Positions 55,479-64,000 of a stretch of DNA of 64,000 nt are shown here, one piece after another. This stretch comes from G963665815 sp942492065 (lineage in GTDB: Bacteria > Cloacimonadota > Cloacimonadia > Cloacimonadales > JAIOQZ01), in NCBI GenBank assembly GCA_942492065.1, contig CALODV010000013.1, positions 806,001 through 870,000 on the forward strand. The letters run 5' to 3'. Made by a program: the position numbers and the translations under genes. Positions within the stretch are counted from its first letter, which is position 1. The number at the start of each line of letters is the position of its first letter. Under the pieces are notes generated by a model that worked only from the letters and a program-made list of their open reading frames with translations, was not told where the DNA came from and made no database searches.

Positions 55479-55506
55479 GGCTATCGGATACCCCGGTGGC
55501 CTTTTA
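55479..55506 (+). terminator. Terminator of the outer-membrane paralogue pair
   Basis: Nine-base stem GGCTATCGG / CCGGTGGCC with G-U pairs, loop ATACC, then TTTT. Confidence 0.8.
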
Positions 55507-55617
55507 TTATTTATTGTAATTAAATTGGTACACAGAACACATTAACTAACACACTAAATCCTTAAATGGTGTGCCATTCTATGAGTTTTACTTGACAGCA
55601 GAAAATTTATATTTTTT

Positions 55618-56139
55618 ATGTTTTTCATGAGAAAAAATGCTTTTATATACATATCATTATTGCTGATCATCTTAAGCGGTTGTACTTATTCTGTTTATAT
55701 GAATGCTTATCCGCATTTGAAAACCGTTAAAGTTGAGGACTTCAGTAATGATTCAAAAGAGTTCGGGATTGAAGAAAACCTTACAAGTATTCTGGTAGAG
55801 GATTTTGAGAATAACAATCAGCTTGAACTGGTATCGGTCAGTCCTGATGTATCAGTGCAGGGAACTATCCTTGATTACAAAAAGGAAGTACTGACATTTA
55901 CTGAAAGCGATAATGTGGAAGAGTACAAGGTTACAATCCTGTTCAGTCTTAAAGTTATTGATAACGTTAAAGATAAGGTTATCTGGGATGGTAAATCAGT
56001 TATAATATCCAAAAACTATGCTAATCAGGTTTCCGATGAAGATTCCGGAATAATCATGACTTCTGAGGAAGAAACTCAGACAGCTATCTTCAACGAGCTA
56101 TACGATGAAATAATGAAAAACACATTTGAAAAGTGGTAA
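55618..56139 (+). CDS. lptE: LPS-assembly lipoprotein LptE-like
   Basis: 173 residues; a second ATG at 55627 is also possible. Lipobox LIILSGC followed by TYSVYMNAYPHLKTVKVEDFSND, the typical opening of LptE-family proteins. ELVSVSPDVSVQGTILDYKKEVLTF and ETQTAIFNELYDEIMKN complete the alpha/beta fold. In diderms LptE plugs the LptD barrel and delivers LPS to the surface. LptD itself is not in the window. First gene of the plus-strand housekeeping cluster, two bases ahead of rluB. Confidence 0.85.
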   Translation: MFFMRKNAFIYISLLLIILSGCTYSVYMNAYPHLKTVKVEDFSNDSKEFGIEENLTSILVEDFENNNQLELVSVSPDVSVQGTILDYKKEVLTFTESDNVEEYKVTILFSLKVIDNVKDKVIWDGKSVIISKNYANQVSDEDSGIIMTSEEETQTAIFNELYDEIMKNTFEKW

Positions 56140-56141
56140 AA

Positions 56142-56888
56142 ATGAGAATAAATAAATTTCTCTCGCAATGTAATCTGGGTTCCAGACGTCAAGTGGAAGA
56201 GCTGATTACACAGGGAAAGATCAGAGTTAACGGAAAAATCTGCAAGGATCTTTCTACTGATATTGACACTGAAATTGATGAAGTATATTATGATAATAAA
56301 GAACTCAGCCTGATAGAAGATAAAATCTATATCATGATGAATAAACCTAAAGGTTATCTGGTTACATCCAATGATGAATATGACAGAAAGACTGTCTTTG
56401 ATCTGATACCGGAATTCAAGAACAGGCTGTTTTACATTGGAAGACTGGATTTTCAATCTGAAGGTCTGCTCCTTCTCACAAATGACGGTGAGTTCTCCAA
56501 CAAAGTTATGCAGCCAAAGTATAAGCTTCCCAAAACCTACAAAGTTACAATCAGCGGAAGTATTAACAAGGAACAGATTGAAGTTCTCAGAAACGGTATA
56601 AAAATAGACGGAGTGATGACCAAGAAATGCAAAGTTTTTCTGAAAAGCAAAGGTACAAATTCGTCAGTTTTGAGAATTGTTCTGTATGAAGGAAAGAAAC
56701 GTCAGATTAGAAGAATGATAAAACATATTGGTTTCAGTGTTACAGAGTTGAAAAGACTGCAAATTGGTAACCTGAAGCTTGGTAAGCTGCCTGCGGGTAT
56801 GTGGCGCTTTCTGAAACCGAATGAGATTCTGGATCTGAAAAGAAGTTTCAGAGTCAGCAGTAAACCGGACAGTAAACAAAAGAAATAA
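56142..56888 (+). CDS. rluB: 23S rRNA pseudouridine synthase RluB/RsuA family
   Basis: 248 residues from ATG at 56142, two bases after the lptE stop. N-terminal S4 domain (MRINKFLSQCNLGSRRQVEELITQGKIRVNG split across 1-31) and the RsuA catalytic domain: MMNKPKGYLVTS, GRLDFQSEGLLLLTNDG with Asp 103 as nucleophile, and KKRQIRRMIKHIG. It modifies a uridine in the large-subunit rRNA. RluB rather than RluE or RsuA is a guess based on length and S4 domain. Confidence 0.9.
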   Translation: MRINKFLSQCNLGSRRQVEELITQGKIRVNGKICKDLSTDIDTEIDEVYYDNKELSLIEDKIYIMMNKPKGYLVTSNDEYDRKTVFDLIPEFKNRLFYIGRLDFQSEGLLLLTNDGEFSNKVMQPKYKLPKTYKVTISGSINKEQIEVLRNGIKIDGVMTKKCKVFLKSKGTNSSVLRIVLYEGKKRQIRRMIKHIGFSVTELKRLQIGNLKLGKLPAGMWRFLKPNEILDLKRSFRVSSKPDSKQKK

Positions 56889-56927
56889 GATATAATACAA
56901 CTGCTGTGCAGTGAATAAGAGGAAAAT

Positions 56928-58007
56928 ATGAGATTTGGATTAATTGGATTACAGAACTCGGGGAAAACAACGATTTTTAATGCTCTCACAAACTCAGAAG
57001 CAGAAACAAACCCGTATCCATCAATGAAAGCAGAACCAAATATATCTGTGATAGATGTAATAGATGAAAGAATAAACGTACTGACAGAAATGTACAACCC
57101 TAAGAAAACAATATTTGCTCAGATTGAGTACATAGACTTTGTAGGGCTTAGTGAAGATGCTGCCAGCAGTGGAGCTTTTTCAGGAAATGCAATGTCTGAG
57201 ATAAAACGTACAGACGCACTGGGTATTGTTCTCAGAAACTTTAACGATGAAGTTATCAGCAGTACACTTGGCGAACCTTCTCCGGTTAAAGATGCAGAAA
57301 ACCTGATTTCGGAACTGATTCTTTCTGATCTGATTATCGCTGAGAAACGTCTGGAAAAAATTGAACTAGGATATAAAAGAGGAATCAAGACTGCAGCAGT
57401 ACAGGTAGAGGAAAAGATACTCAAAAGAATTATTGAAAAGCTAAATGAGAATATCCCTGTTCTTAAAGCCGAACTGACAGACGAAGAACAGAAGATAATC
57501 CGTGGGTTCCAGTTTCTGACAGATAAACCAATCCTGCTGATCCTTAACTCTGATGAAAACAATTTTGGTGAAAACGCAGAAGTTATGGCAGAGCTGGCAC
57601 AGATTGATAAAGTTATTGAATTCTGCGGTAAGTTCGAGATGGATCTTAACTCTCTCTCAGAAGAAGATGCAGAAATGTTTATGGAAGATATGGGAATTAC
57701 AGAGTCTGCCAGAAACCGTCTTACAACAGAGTCATACTCATTACTGGGATACATCAGTTTCTTTACTGTGGGTAGTGACGAGGTGAGAGCCTGGACAATC
57801 ACCAATGGTGACAATGCTGTTGAAGCTGCCGGTAAAATCCACTCAGACCTTGCCAGAGGATTCATCAGAGCGGAATGTTTCAATTATGCTAATCTCGTAG
57901 AACATGGATCGGAGAAAGTTCTCAAAGAAAAAGGTTTATTCCAGTTAGAAGGAAAAGAATATATTGTGAAGGACGGAGATATTCTGTCCATAAGATTTAA
58001 CGTATAA
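56928..58007 (+). CDS. ychF: Ribosome-binding ATPase YchF (Obg-family)
   Basis: 359 residues. P-loop GLQNSGKTT (residues about 7-14), switch II DFVGL, a coiled-coil insert (about 130-190), the N-S-D-E variant replacing the usual NKxD as expected for an ATP-preferring YchF, and a C-terminal TGS-like domain (GYISFFTVGSDEVRAWTI, then YIVKDGDILSIRFNV). YchF binds the 70S ribosome and affects stress responses. Preceded by AGAGGAAAAT. Confidence 0.94.
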   Translation: MRFGLIGLQNSGKTTIFNALTNSEAETNPYPSMKAEPNISVIDVIDERINVLTEMYNPKKTIFAQIEYIDFVGLSEDAASSGAFSGNAMSEIKRTDALGIVLRNFNDEVISSTLGEPSPVKDAENLISELILSDLIIAEKRLEKIELGYKRGIKTAAVQVEEKILKRIIEKLNENIPVLKAELTDEEQKIIRGFQFLTDKPILLILNSDENNFGENAEVMAELAQIDKVIEFCGKFEMDLNSLSEEDAEMFMEDMGITESARNRLTTESYSLLGYISFFTVGSDEVRAWTITNGDNAVEAAGKIHSDLARGFIRAECFNYANLVEHGSEKVLKEKGLFQLEGKEYIVKDGDILSIRFNV

Positions 58008-58020
58008 ACGGGTATAAAAT

Positions 58021-60363
58021 ATGGCTGCCAGAAAAAAGGCTAAAGCAAAAAAGAAAGGAGAAATCGGTTTCTCCTATTATGTATGGAATATTATTCTGTT
58101 ATTGTTCTCTCTGCTCTCATTTGTAGCATTAATGCCTTCAGGTGTTACTATTGCAGCAGATTACAGCCTACTCAGCGACTCAGGAGTATCAATCTGGGAT
58201 GTTATTACATTAAGGTTCCCTGATCTCGTTAATCCTATAGGACCTTACGGAGTCGTAACTGCTACGTTTTTCTCTTTTCTTGTTGGCAAACCCCTGGCTA
58301 TAGCCATTCTTCTGTGCCTGGCTTCTCTAAGTCTCGTACATATGTTTTTCAGGGAATCCGGTATTACCCCCAAAGTATGGGCAGCTCTGCTGTTATCCTG
58401 TTTTGTAAACCATATTCTACTGACTATAGATGCTTATGAACTCTTGTACAATGCAAAAATAACCGGGATGTTTTTGTCTTTCAATCTGAAGATATTCAAG
58501 ACGATTGGCTCTAACATTATTGCCGGAGTACTCAGTTTCCTGATGATAATGGTTATTTTCGGAGCAAAAGCAGTTATAGACTTCATCAAGTTTGTTTTTG
58601 CCTCTATAGGACAGGGACTGATGACATTATTCAGATCTGCTTCAGAATCCGGTAAAAAAGATAAGAAGAAACCTGAGAAGACTAAGAAAGAAAAGGACAT
58701 TGAGTCTGACGAAGAAATTATTGATACATACCTCATAGAAGATCATACCGACGAAGAACCTGAATATGATGCTCTGCCGGAGCAAATTGATCCGATAATT
58801 ACTGATCACTCCGAACCAGTACAGGCAGCAGAGAAAAAGATCAGGAAAGTTGCTGTTAAGCCTGTTGTTAAGAAAGGTAACTCCGAGGAGTACGAAATTC
58901 CCGATATCGAGACATTTTTGGAAAGTCAGCCATCCATAACAACCATGAACAGGCAGCAGCTTAAGGATGAAATAGCCCAGACAAGTAATACCCTTAAAGA
59001 AAAGCTTCTGGAGTTCGGTGTCGAAGCACACGTAATAAATGTGAATATTGGGCCGATTATTACTCAATATGAAGTTAAACCTGCACCGGGAGTAAAAGTC
59101 AGTAGATTTTCTGCACTGGCAGATGATCTGGCTCTGGCGATTAAAGCCAAGAATATCAGAATTCAGGCACCAATTCCGGGAAGAGGTCTGATTGGTATTG
59201 AAGTTCCGAATAAAGATAAAGATATTATTTATTTAAAGGATATCCTTCTTTCACAGGCAATGGAAAAGGACAATAATACGCTGTCGATTGGTCTGGGAAA
59301 AGATATTTCAGGAAATCCTGTTGTGGCTAATCTGGCAAAAATGCCTCACCTTCTCATAGCAGGAGCAACGGGAGCCGGAAAGAGTGTATGTATTAACACA
59401 ATTATCAACTCACTTTTACTGAGGACAAAACCGGAAGATGTACGCCTTGTGATGATTGATCCGAAAAGAATTGAGCTTTCCGGTTATGAAGGAATACCGC
59501 ACCTTATACAGAATGTTGTTACTGATCCTGATGATGCTCTGATCGCTCTAAACTGGGCTGTTGCAGAAATGGAAAGACGTTATCAGCTTCTGCAGAAGTA
59601 TAAAGTTCGTGATATTAAAACCTATAATAAGAAAATAAAAGCTATAAATAAAAAAGAAGAAGAAGAACATGGTGATGATCCTGAATATATCCCAGTAGAT
59701 GATCACCACCTTCCATATATCGTAATTGTTGTGGATGAGTTTGCCGACCTGATTATGACTGCAGGTAAAGAAATAGAAATGCCGATTGCCAGACTAGCTC
59801 AGATGGCTCGGGCTATAGGTATTCACCTGCTGCTTGCAACTCAGAGACCTTCCAGTAAAGTCATTACCGGTATTATTAAAGCAAACTTCCCAGCCAGAAT
59901 CGCATTTCAGGTGTCCTCAAAAGTGGACTCCCGGGTTATCCTGGATGAAAACGGTGCTGAACGCCTGCTGGGACGCGGTGATATGCTGTTCCTGCCGCCG
60001 GGTAAAGCTACTCCTCAACGTATTCACGGTGCATATATGTCAGATGACGAAATTGAGAATGTCGTGGAATACCTGAAGCAGCAGCCTCATCCTGATTATC
60101 AGATTGAGATTATTCAGGAAGAACAGAAAGATCTGGGCGATTTCGATTACGATGATGAATTGTTCCCACAGGCTGCCAGAGCAATTGTTTCTGCCGGAAC
60201 TGCATCAGTTTCAATGCTGCAGAGACATTTTAAAGTCGGTTATGCCAGAGCAGGAAGACTGATTGATCTGCTTGAGCAGGCGGGAGTAGTAGGTCCGCAT
60301 GTAGGAAGTAAATCTCGTGAAGTACTGGCAACAGAGGAGGATCTTGATAAGTATGGATGGTAG
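58021..60363 (+). CDS. ftsK: DNA translocase FtsK/SpoIIIE
   Basis: 780 residues. N-terminal membrane helices (four or so in 20-195), an acidic/basic linker (215-310), then the motor: Walker A GATGAGKS with Lys 454, Walker B PYIVIVVDEFADL, LLLATQRPSSKVITGIIKANFPARIAF-type segment, and a C-terminal winged-helix gamma domain (SVSMLQRHFKVGYARAGRLIDLLE). It pumps chromosomal DNA at the septum and couples segregation to division. Starts 13 bases after ychF. Overlaps lolA by 11 bases. Confidence 0.95.
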   Translation: MAARKKAKAKKKGEIGFSYYVWNIILLLFSLLSFVALMPSGVTIAADYSLLSDSGVSIWDVITLRFPDLVNPIGPYGVVTATFFSFLVGKPLAIAILLCLASLSLVHMFFRESGITPKVWAALLLSCFVNHILLTIDAYELLYNAKITGMFLSFNLKIFKTIGSNIIAGVLSFLMIMVIFGAKAVIDFIKFVFASIGQGLMTLFRSASESGKKDKKKPEKTKKEKDIESDEEIIDTYLIEDHTDEEPEYDALPEQIDPIITDHSEPVQAAEKKIRKVAVKPVVKKGNSEEYEIPDIETFLESQPSITTMNRQQLKDEIAQTSNTLKEKLLEFGVEAHVINVNIGPIITQYEVKPAPGVKVSRFSALADDLALAIKAKNIRIQAPIPGRGLIGIEVPNKDKDIIYLKDILLSQAMEKDNNTLSIGLGKDISGNPVVANLAKMPHLLIAGATGAGKSVCINTIINSLLLRTKPEDVRLVMIDPKRIELSGYEGIPHLIQNVVTDPDDALIALNWAVAEMERRYQLLQKYKVRDIKTYNKKIKAINKKEEEEHGDDPEYIPVDDHHLPYIVIVVDEFADLIMTAGKEIEMPIARLAQMARAIGIHLLLATQRPSSKVITGIIKANFPARIAFQVSSKVDSRVILDENGAERLLGRGDMLFLPPGKATPQRIHGAYMSDDEIENVVEYLKQQPHPDYQIEIIQEEQKDLGDFDYDDELFPQAARAIVSAGTASVSMLQRHFKVGYARAGRLIDLLEQAGVVGPHVGSKSREVLATEEDLDKYGW

Positions 60364-60958
60364 AAAACTATTATTAATAATACTGCTTTTAACAGCAGGA
60401 ATGTTGTTTGCAGAGGATGTGAACAATGTATTGGATAAAGTAGAAAATAAATACAATTCAGTTAAAACATTCAGATCGGATTTCACTCAGGAAAACTACT
60501 GGGAAGAAATAGATATTGAGAAAACATCAGCCGGAGTTATGACCTATAACGATGAAAAACTGCTTCTAAATTATTCCGACCCTGAAGGTGAACTGCTTTT
60601 TGTTAAATCGGACTCAGTGTTTATCTATATTCCGTCAGCTCAACAATACATTGAGAAGGCAATTGATACTGAACTGGAAACATTCAGGCCGTATTCTGTA
60701 GTTCAACACTATTCAGGTAAAAGCTCTCGGGAACTCACGGAGACTACTGACACTCATTACATCATTGAACTGAAACCGGAAGATGACAGTATTGTTCTGA
60801 TTACAGCAAAGATTAACAAAAAGACATATCTGATAGACGAGATTACATATAAAGATACGGAGAATAACTTTGTAACCTACAAGTTTGAAAACATAAAAAC
60901 TAACATAAAGATCTCTGATAAGGATTTTCAATTCAATAAACCAGAGATTCAACAATAA
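60353..60958 (+). CDS. lolA: Outer-membrane lipoprotein carrier protein LolA
   Basis: 201 residues from ATG at 60353, inside the ftsK 3' end, with GAGGAGG upstream. Signal peptide ending AGMLFAED. LolA pattern: VENKYNSVKTFRSDFTQENYWEE, AGVMTYNDEKLLLNYSDPEG, LFVKSDSVFIYIPSAQQY and YKFENIKTNIKISDKDFQF. A half-open barrel that carries lipoproteins across the periplasm, consistent with the many lipoproteins here. The LolA-after-ftsK order is seen in many bacteria. Confidence 0.92.
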   Translation: MDGRKLLLIILLLTAGMLFAEDVNNVLDKVENKYNSVKTFRSDFTQENYWEEIDIEKTSAGVMTYNDEKLLLNYSDPEGELLFVKSDSVFIYIPSAQQYIEKAIDTELETFRPYSVVQHYSGKSSRELTETTDTHYIIELKPEDDSIVLITAKINKKTYLIDEITYKDTENNFVTYKFENIKTNIKISDKDFQFNKPEIQQ

Positions 60959-60970
60959 AGAGGAGACATT

Positions 60971-62023
60971 ATGATAGCATTAATCATGGCTGGAGGATCC
61001 GGTACAAGATTCTGGCCTTTAAGCAGAAGATCTCACCCGAAACAATACCTTAATATTACATCAGATAGAAGTATGATTCAGATGACAGCAGACCGTCTTC
61101 TGGAAAAGATTCCTATCGAAAAAATATATGTTGTTACTTCAGCAGACCAGGCACCTATAGTACAGGAACATCTTCCTGATATGCCTGCCGGAAATATAAT
61201 CATCGAACCTTTTGGCAGAAACACTGCACCATGTATTGCACTTTCAGCGCAATACCTCAAGAACTTCTGCGATGCAGATGAGGAGATGTTTGTGCTCCCT
61301 GCTGACCATGTTATCACTCAGGTAGATGAGTTTAACCGGTATCTGAGTTATGCATCGGAATTCACAGCAAAAGAAAGCCATGTTACTTTTGGTATTAAGC
61401 CGACTTATCCTGCAACAGGCTATGGATATATTGAAGCTTCAGAAAATCTGAACGAACATGCCATGAAAGTATCTCAGTTTAAGGAAAAGCCTGATCTCGC
61501 CACGGCAGAGGGTTTTATTGAACAAGGTAATTACTTCTGGAACAGTGGAATGTTTGTCTGGAAGATCTCCACAATACTTGATTCTTTCAAAAATTATTTA
61601 CCAAAAGTAAGTGAACTTCTTGACGAAATTCAGAAATTATGGGATAAAGACGGATACTCAGCAGAAATTTCATCATTCTATGATTCCATGCCTAAAATAC
61701 CTATTGATATTGGTATTATGGAGCAAGTAGACAACAGAGTAGTAATCCCTGTAGACTATGACTGGAGTGATGTGGGAGGCTGGAAAGCTCTTTACGAGAT
61801 TTCCGATAAAGACGATAACCTCAATGTTCTGAAATGTGATGCCACTGTTATTGACAGTAAAAGCAATTATGTAAAATCCACAAAGCATGTTGCTTTGATA
61901 GGCGTGCAAAACCTGGTTGTTGTTGAGACTCCTGATGCAATTCTGATTTCTGATATTGATAAGTCTGAGGAAGTAAAAGCAGTTGTGAATACACTAAAAG
62001 AAACCAACGAAAAACTAATATAG
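60971..62023 (+). CDS. manC: Mannose-1-phosphate guanylyltransferase
   Basis: 350 residues, the monofunctional length without an isomerase domain. Signature LIMAGGSGTRFWPLSRRSHPKQ, EPFGRNTAPCIALSAQYL, LPADHVI, ATGYGYIE, FKEKPDLATAEGFIEQGNYFWNSGMFVW and VDYDWSDVGGWKAL. It makes GDP-mannose for glycan synthesis. A GAGGAG ribosome site precedes the ATG, 12 bases after lolA. Confidence 0.95.
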   Translation: MIALIMAGGSGTRFWPLSRRSHPKQYLNITSDRSMIQMTADRLLEKIPIEKIYVVTSADQAPIVQEHLPDMPAGNIIIEPFGRNTAPCIALSAQYLKNFCDADEEMFVLPADHVITQVDEFNRYLSYASEFTAKESHVTFGIKPTYPATGYGYIEASENLNEHAMKVSQFKEKPDLATAEGFIEQGNYFWNSGMFVWKISTILDSFKNYLPKVSELLDEIQKLWDKDGYSAEISSFYDSMPKIPIDIGIMEQVDNRVVIPVDYDWSDVGGWKALYEISDKDDNLNVLKCDATVIDSKSNYVKSTKHVALIGVQNLVVVETPDAILISDIDKSEEVKAVVNTLKETNEKLI

Positions 62024-62031
62024 GAGGGACT

Positions 62032-63636
62032 ATGAAAGCCCTGAGAATTATTTTAATTATTCTTATTGTTGCTGCAGCAGGATTTGCAGTGTATAACTTC
62101 GTATTTAAGCAAACCGCAAAGGGTGAAATGAAGGTTAACGAATCATCAGTGAAATTACTTGATGATAAAACAAAAATCGTAGCAGAGATCGATCCTACTC
62201 TGATCTCTACAATTTTAGGTACAGTTTTTTCATCTATTGATGGTGCACCGGACATTAAAATCAGTAATCTGGCTGCTCTTGGTATTGATGATACTAAACA
62301 CATTCTGTTAGGTTCAAGCCAGGGACAGATTGATTTCCAAAAAGCACAGGCCGGTGAGTTTGATGCAAGTGTTGAACTTGTTATCCCACTGAAAGACAGC
62401 AATAAGTTTGAAGGTTTTATTACTCCGCTCACTGCAGATATGGCAAAAAATAAGCTTATGAAATGTACTGTACTTGAGCAGAAAATGCTTAAGGTTGCCT
62501 GGGATGCAACTGACCTCCTGGTTGTTGTATCTAATAACGTATCTGCTTCAGATATCGACAACAAGTTCAACAGAACAGGTAAAATGCTTGATAATAAGAA
62601 TTTTGTAGAATATCTTGTTAAAGGTAAAGATGCAGGTTTCTGGGGAATCACTAGAGCTGATGATTACAAAACTCTGATTGATGAACTTAAAAAACGCCCG
62701 GAAGTTGCAGGTGTAATGAATTTCGAAATTTTCGATGGTCTTGTTGAAAAAATGGCTGGTGCAGAAATGTATTCTCACACTATGGTTAATTTCGAAAAAG
62801 GTAAAGTTGTTGCAAGATCAGATGCATATTATAATGCCAGCGCAAAGAGAACAATATACGGCTTCCTCAAAAGTATCAACAAAACTATTGATACAGATAT
62901 GATAGAAAGACTACCAAGTGACGGTCTCATGGTAACAATGTTTGCATTTGATCTGGATGCTCTCTTAACACAGATTCTTGACTTTGTAAAAACTGACGAG
63001 CAGCTTGCAGCTCAAATAGCTCAAGGTGAAGCAATGCTTTCTTCCATGGGTATAGGTATAGACAAAGTTTTAGCTCTCTTTGAAGGAAACTTCGCTATCA
63101 CTCTTGGCAACAATATCAGTAACCCTTCAGTATCTGCTTTAGTTAAAATTAAAGACAAAAGTATACTGGAAAATGAACTTATCAAAGCTCAAATTGCTAA
63201 TCTTAAAACTTCCAGAGGTACTTATGCAATCGGTTACGGTGAAATTGCAATAACAGATAACTATATAGGATACAGCAATAACCCTAAAACTGTTGCAGAT
63301 ATGGCAAATAACGAGAAATTTGAAAGCTCAAAATCCGGTTACTACAAACAAGCTGCTAATGGCAAAAGCTCTTACTTCTATTTCTCTTTCGAAGGAATTC
63401 CTGAAGTAATTGATCTGGCTACAGCCTTCACTAAGTTAGAGCAGGATGAAACTGATTTATTATATGGAATCAGAAATGGAATCGATAAATTTGATTTTGT
63501 TGAAGGTCAGTCTACAATGGATCATTCTGAATCCACACTTCAGTTTAAAAACAAAGATGCTGACTCCAGAGAAGAGTTATTCAGCATTATGACTCCAGTG
63601 ATTAAACTTGTTGCAAAAGCTATTAATGAGAATTAA
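62032..63636 (+). CDS. Membrane-anchored exported protein, DUF4836/DUF3352-like
   Basis: 534 residues. An N-terminal membrane helix (about 5-22) with no cleavage site or lipobox suggests an inner-membrane-anchored periplasmic protein. The chain alternates beta strands and helices with several blocks of the form VxxVMNFEIFDGLVEKMAG and LLVVVSNNVSASDID, similar to DUF4836 or DUF3352 proteins, but I could not confirm either. GGAGG precedes the ATG, nine bases after manC. Its stop overlaps the ABC ATPase start by 11 bases. Function unknown. Confidence 0.65.
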   Translation: MKALRIILIILIVAAAGFAVYNFVFKQTAKGEMKVNESSVKLLDDKTKIVAEIDPTLISTILGTVFSSIDGAPDIKISNLAALGIDDTKHILLGSSQGQIDFQKAQAGEFDASVELVIPLKDSNKFEGFITPLTADMAKNKLMKCTVLEQKMLKVAWDATDLLVVVSNNVSASDIDNKFNRTGKMLDNKNFVEYLVKGKDAGFWGITRADDYKTLIDELKKRPEVAGVMNFEIFDGLVEKMAGAEMYSHTMVNFEKGKVVARSDAYYNASAKRTIYGFLKSINKTIDTDMIERLPSDGLMVTMFAFDLDALLTQILDFVKTDEQLAAQIAQGEAMLSSMGIGIDKVLALFEGNFAITLGNNISNPSVSALVKIKDKSILENELIKAQIANLKTSRGTYAIGYGEIAITDNYIGYSNNPKTVADMANNEKFESSKSGYYKQAANGKSSYFYFSFEGIPEVIDLATAFTKLEQDETDLLYGIRNGIDKFDFVEGQSTMDHSESTLQFKNKDADSREELFSIMTPVIKLVAKAINEN

Positions 63637-64000
63637 ACTAAACAATATAAAACCACAATTTAAAGTATCCGAAACCTCTGAAATATGGGGTTCGGATACT
63701 GTTTTTATTTCCGGACAATACTATAGAGTGACTGCCGGATCCGGTAAAGGTAAATCAACCTTCATCCACTATATCTACGGCTACAGAACAGATTACACCG
63801 GAAGCTTGGAAATCGACACAAGAGATATAAAAACATTTAACACTAATGAGCTTGCCGGACTCAGAGAGAAGGATTTCTCCATTGTCTTCCAGGATTTAAA
63901 GCTTATTAACCACCTGACTGTCATGGAGAACATTCAACTGAACACATCCGAAAAAGCGTCTCAGATTGATGAATACCTGAGAATACTTGATATTCCGGAA
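63626..64000 (+). CDS. ABC transporter ATP-binding protein, C-terminus off the window
   Basis: First 125 residues only. Walker A GSGKGKST (with AGSGK rather than the usual GxSGSGKST) and Q-loop FQDLKLINHLTVMENI are seen; the signature and Walker B lie beyond base 64000. LKLINHLTVMENI resembles FtsE/LolD-type ATPases, so an envelope function is plausible. Start overlaps the previous gene by 11 bases with no separate ribosome site. The product is partial because of the window edge. Confidence 0.88.
   Translation, partial: MRIKLNNIKPQFKVSETSEIWGSDTVFISGQYYRVTAGSGKGKSTFIHYIYGYRTDYTGSLEIDTRDIKTFNTNELAGLREKDFSIVFQDLKLINHLTVMENIQLNTSEKASQIDEYLRILDIPE

Noticed and set aside
57119..57883. 254-residue minus-strand frame inside ychF
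   Set aside because: Antisense to conserved YchF; Ser/Leu/Ile-rich and without start signals.

Overview
The window looks like chromosome from an AT-rich, diderm, LPS-bearing bacterium of the Fibrobacterota-Chlorobiota-Bacteroidota (FCB) neighbourhood, for example a candidate phylum such as Cloacimonadota or Delongbacteria. The evidence is a large gingipain-type (C25) peptidase ending in a YPNPFNP/FlgD-like C-terminal sorting domain, several lipoproteins, an LptE/LolA/MCE envelope set, and big multi-PAS hybrid kinases. No rRNA, tRNA or CRISPR was seen, so the phylum is inferred. Most genes have strong GGAGG-type ribosome binding sites, which I used to move several starts inward.

Layout. 1-9.4 kb: a PAS-class III nucleotide cyclase cut by the left edge, a large exported protein, a DUF3147 membrane protein convergent with an AT-rich PD-(D/E)XK nuclease candidate, a DUF3795 zinc protein with a 57-residue membrane partner, an AraC-GyrI regulator, a lipoprotein with a FlgD-like fold, a flavin reductase and a small unknown. 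9.6-16.7 kb: a three-gene phosphorelay operon (PAS hybrid kinase, PAS-receiver protein, TPR-GAF-PAS hybrid kinase). 16.7-18.9 kb: a repeat-rich stretch with a MITE-like element, two dispersed palindromic repeat families, an IS-end remnant and a remnant of a secreted-protein sorting domain, surrounding one exported TPR protein.

18.9-26.8 kb (minus strand): an HTH-EIIA regulator, purE, then an MCE (Mla-type) lipid transport operon whose auxiliary lipoprotein carries a very long C-terminal extension that looks like an outer-membrane barrel; a SurA/PpiD-like double-parvulin foldase lies upstream. 27-29.7 kb: a family-9 glycosyltransferase with an overlapping unknown gene and a membrane protein. 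31.6-36.3 kb: a complete 2-oxoacid dehydrogenase operon (E1 alpha, E1 beta, E2, E3). 37.5-40.7 kb: a restriction-like locus in which mrr is split by an intact IS3-family element with a 4-bp target duplication, followed by an overlapping gene with a Cys/His zinc-like motif.

40.8-50 kb: exported proteins and lipoproteins, including a caspase-like (clan CD) lipoprotein directly downstream of the C25 peptidase. 50.2-55.5 kb: a PHP-glycosyltransferase fusion and a translationally coupled pair of paralogous outer-membrane-like proteins. 55.6-64 kb: a tightly packed plus-strand envelope/housekeeping cluster, lptE-rluB-ychF-ftsK-lolA-manC-unknown-ABC ATPase, the last cut by the right edge.

The most promising leads are the mrr/zinc-protein locus, the orphan PD-(D/E)XK protein, the MCE lipoprotein-barrel fusion, and the two adjacent clan CD peptidases with a terminator between them.
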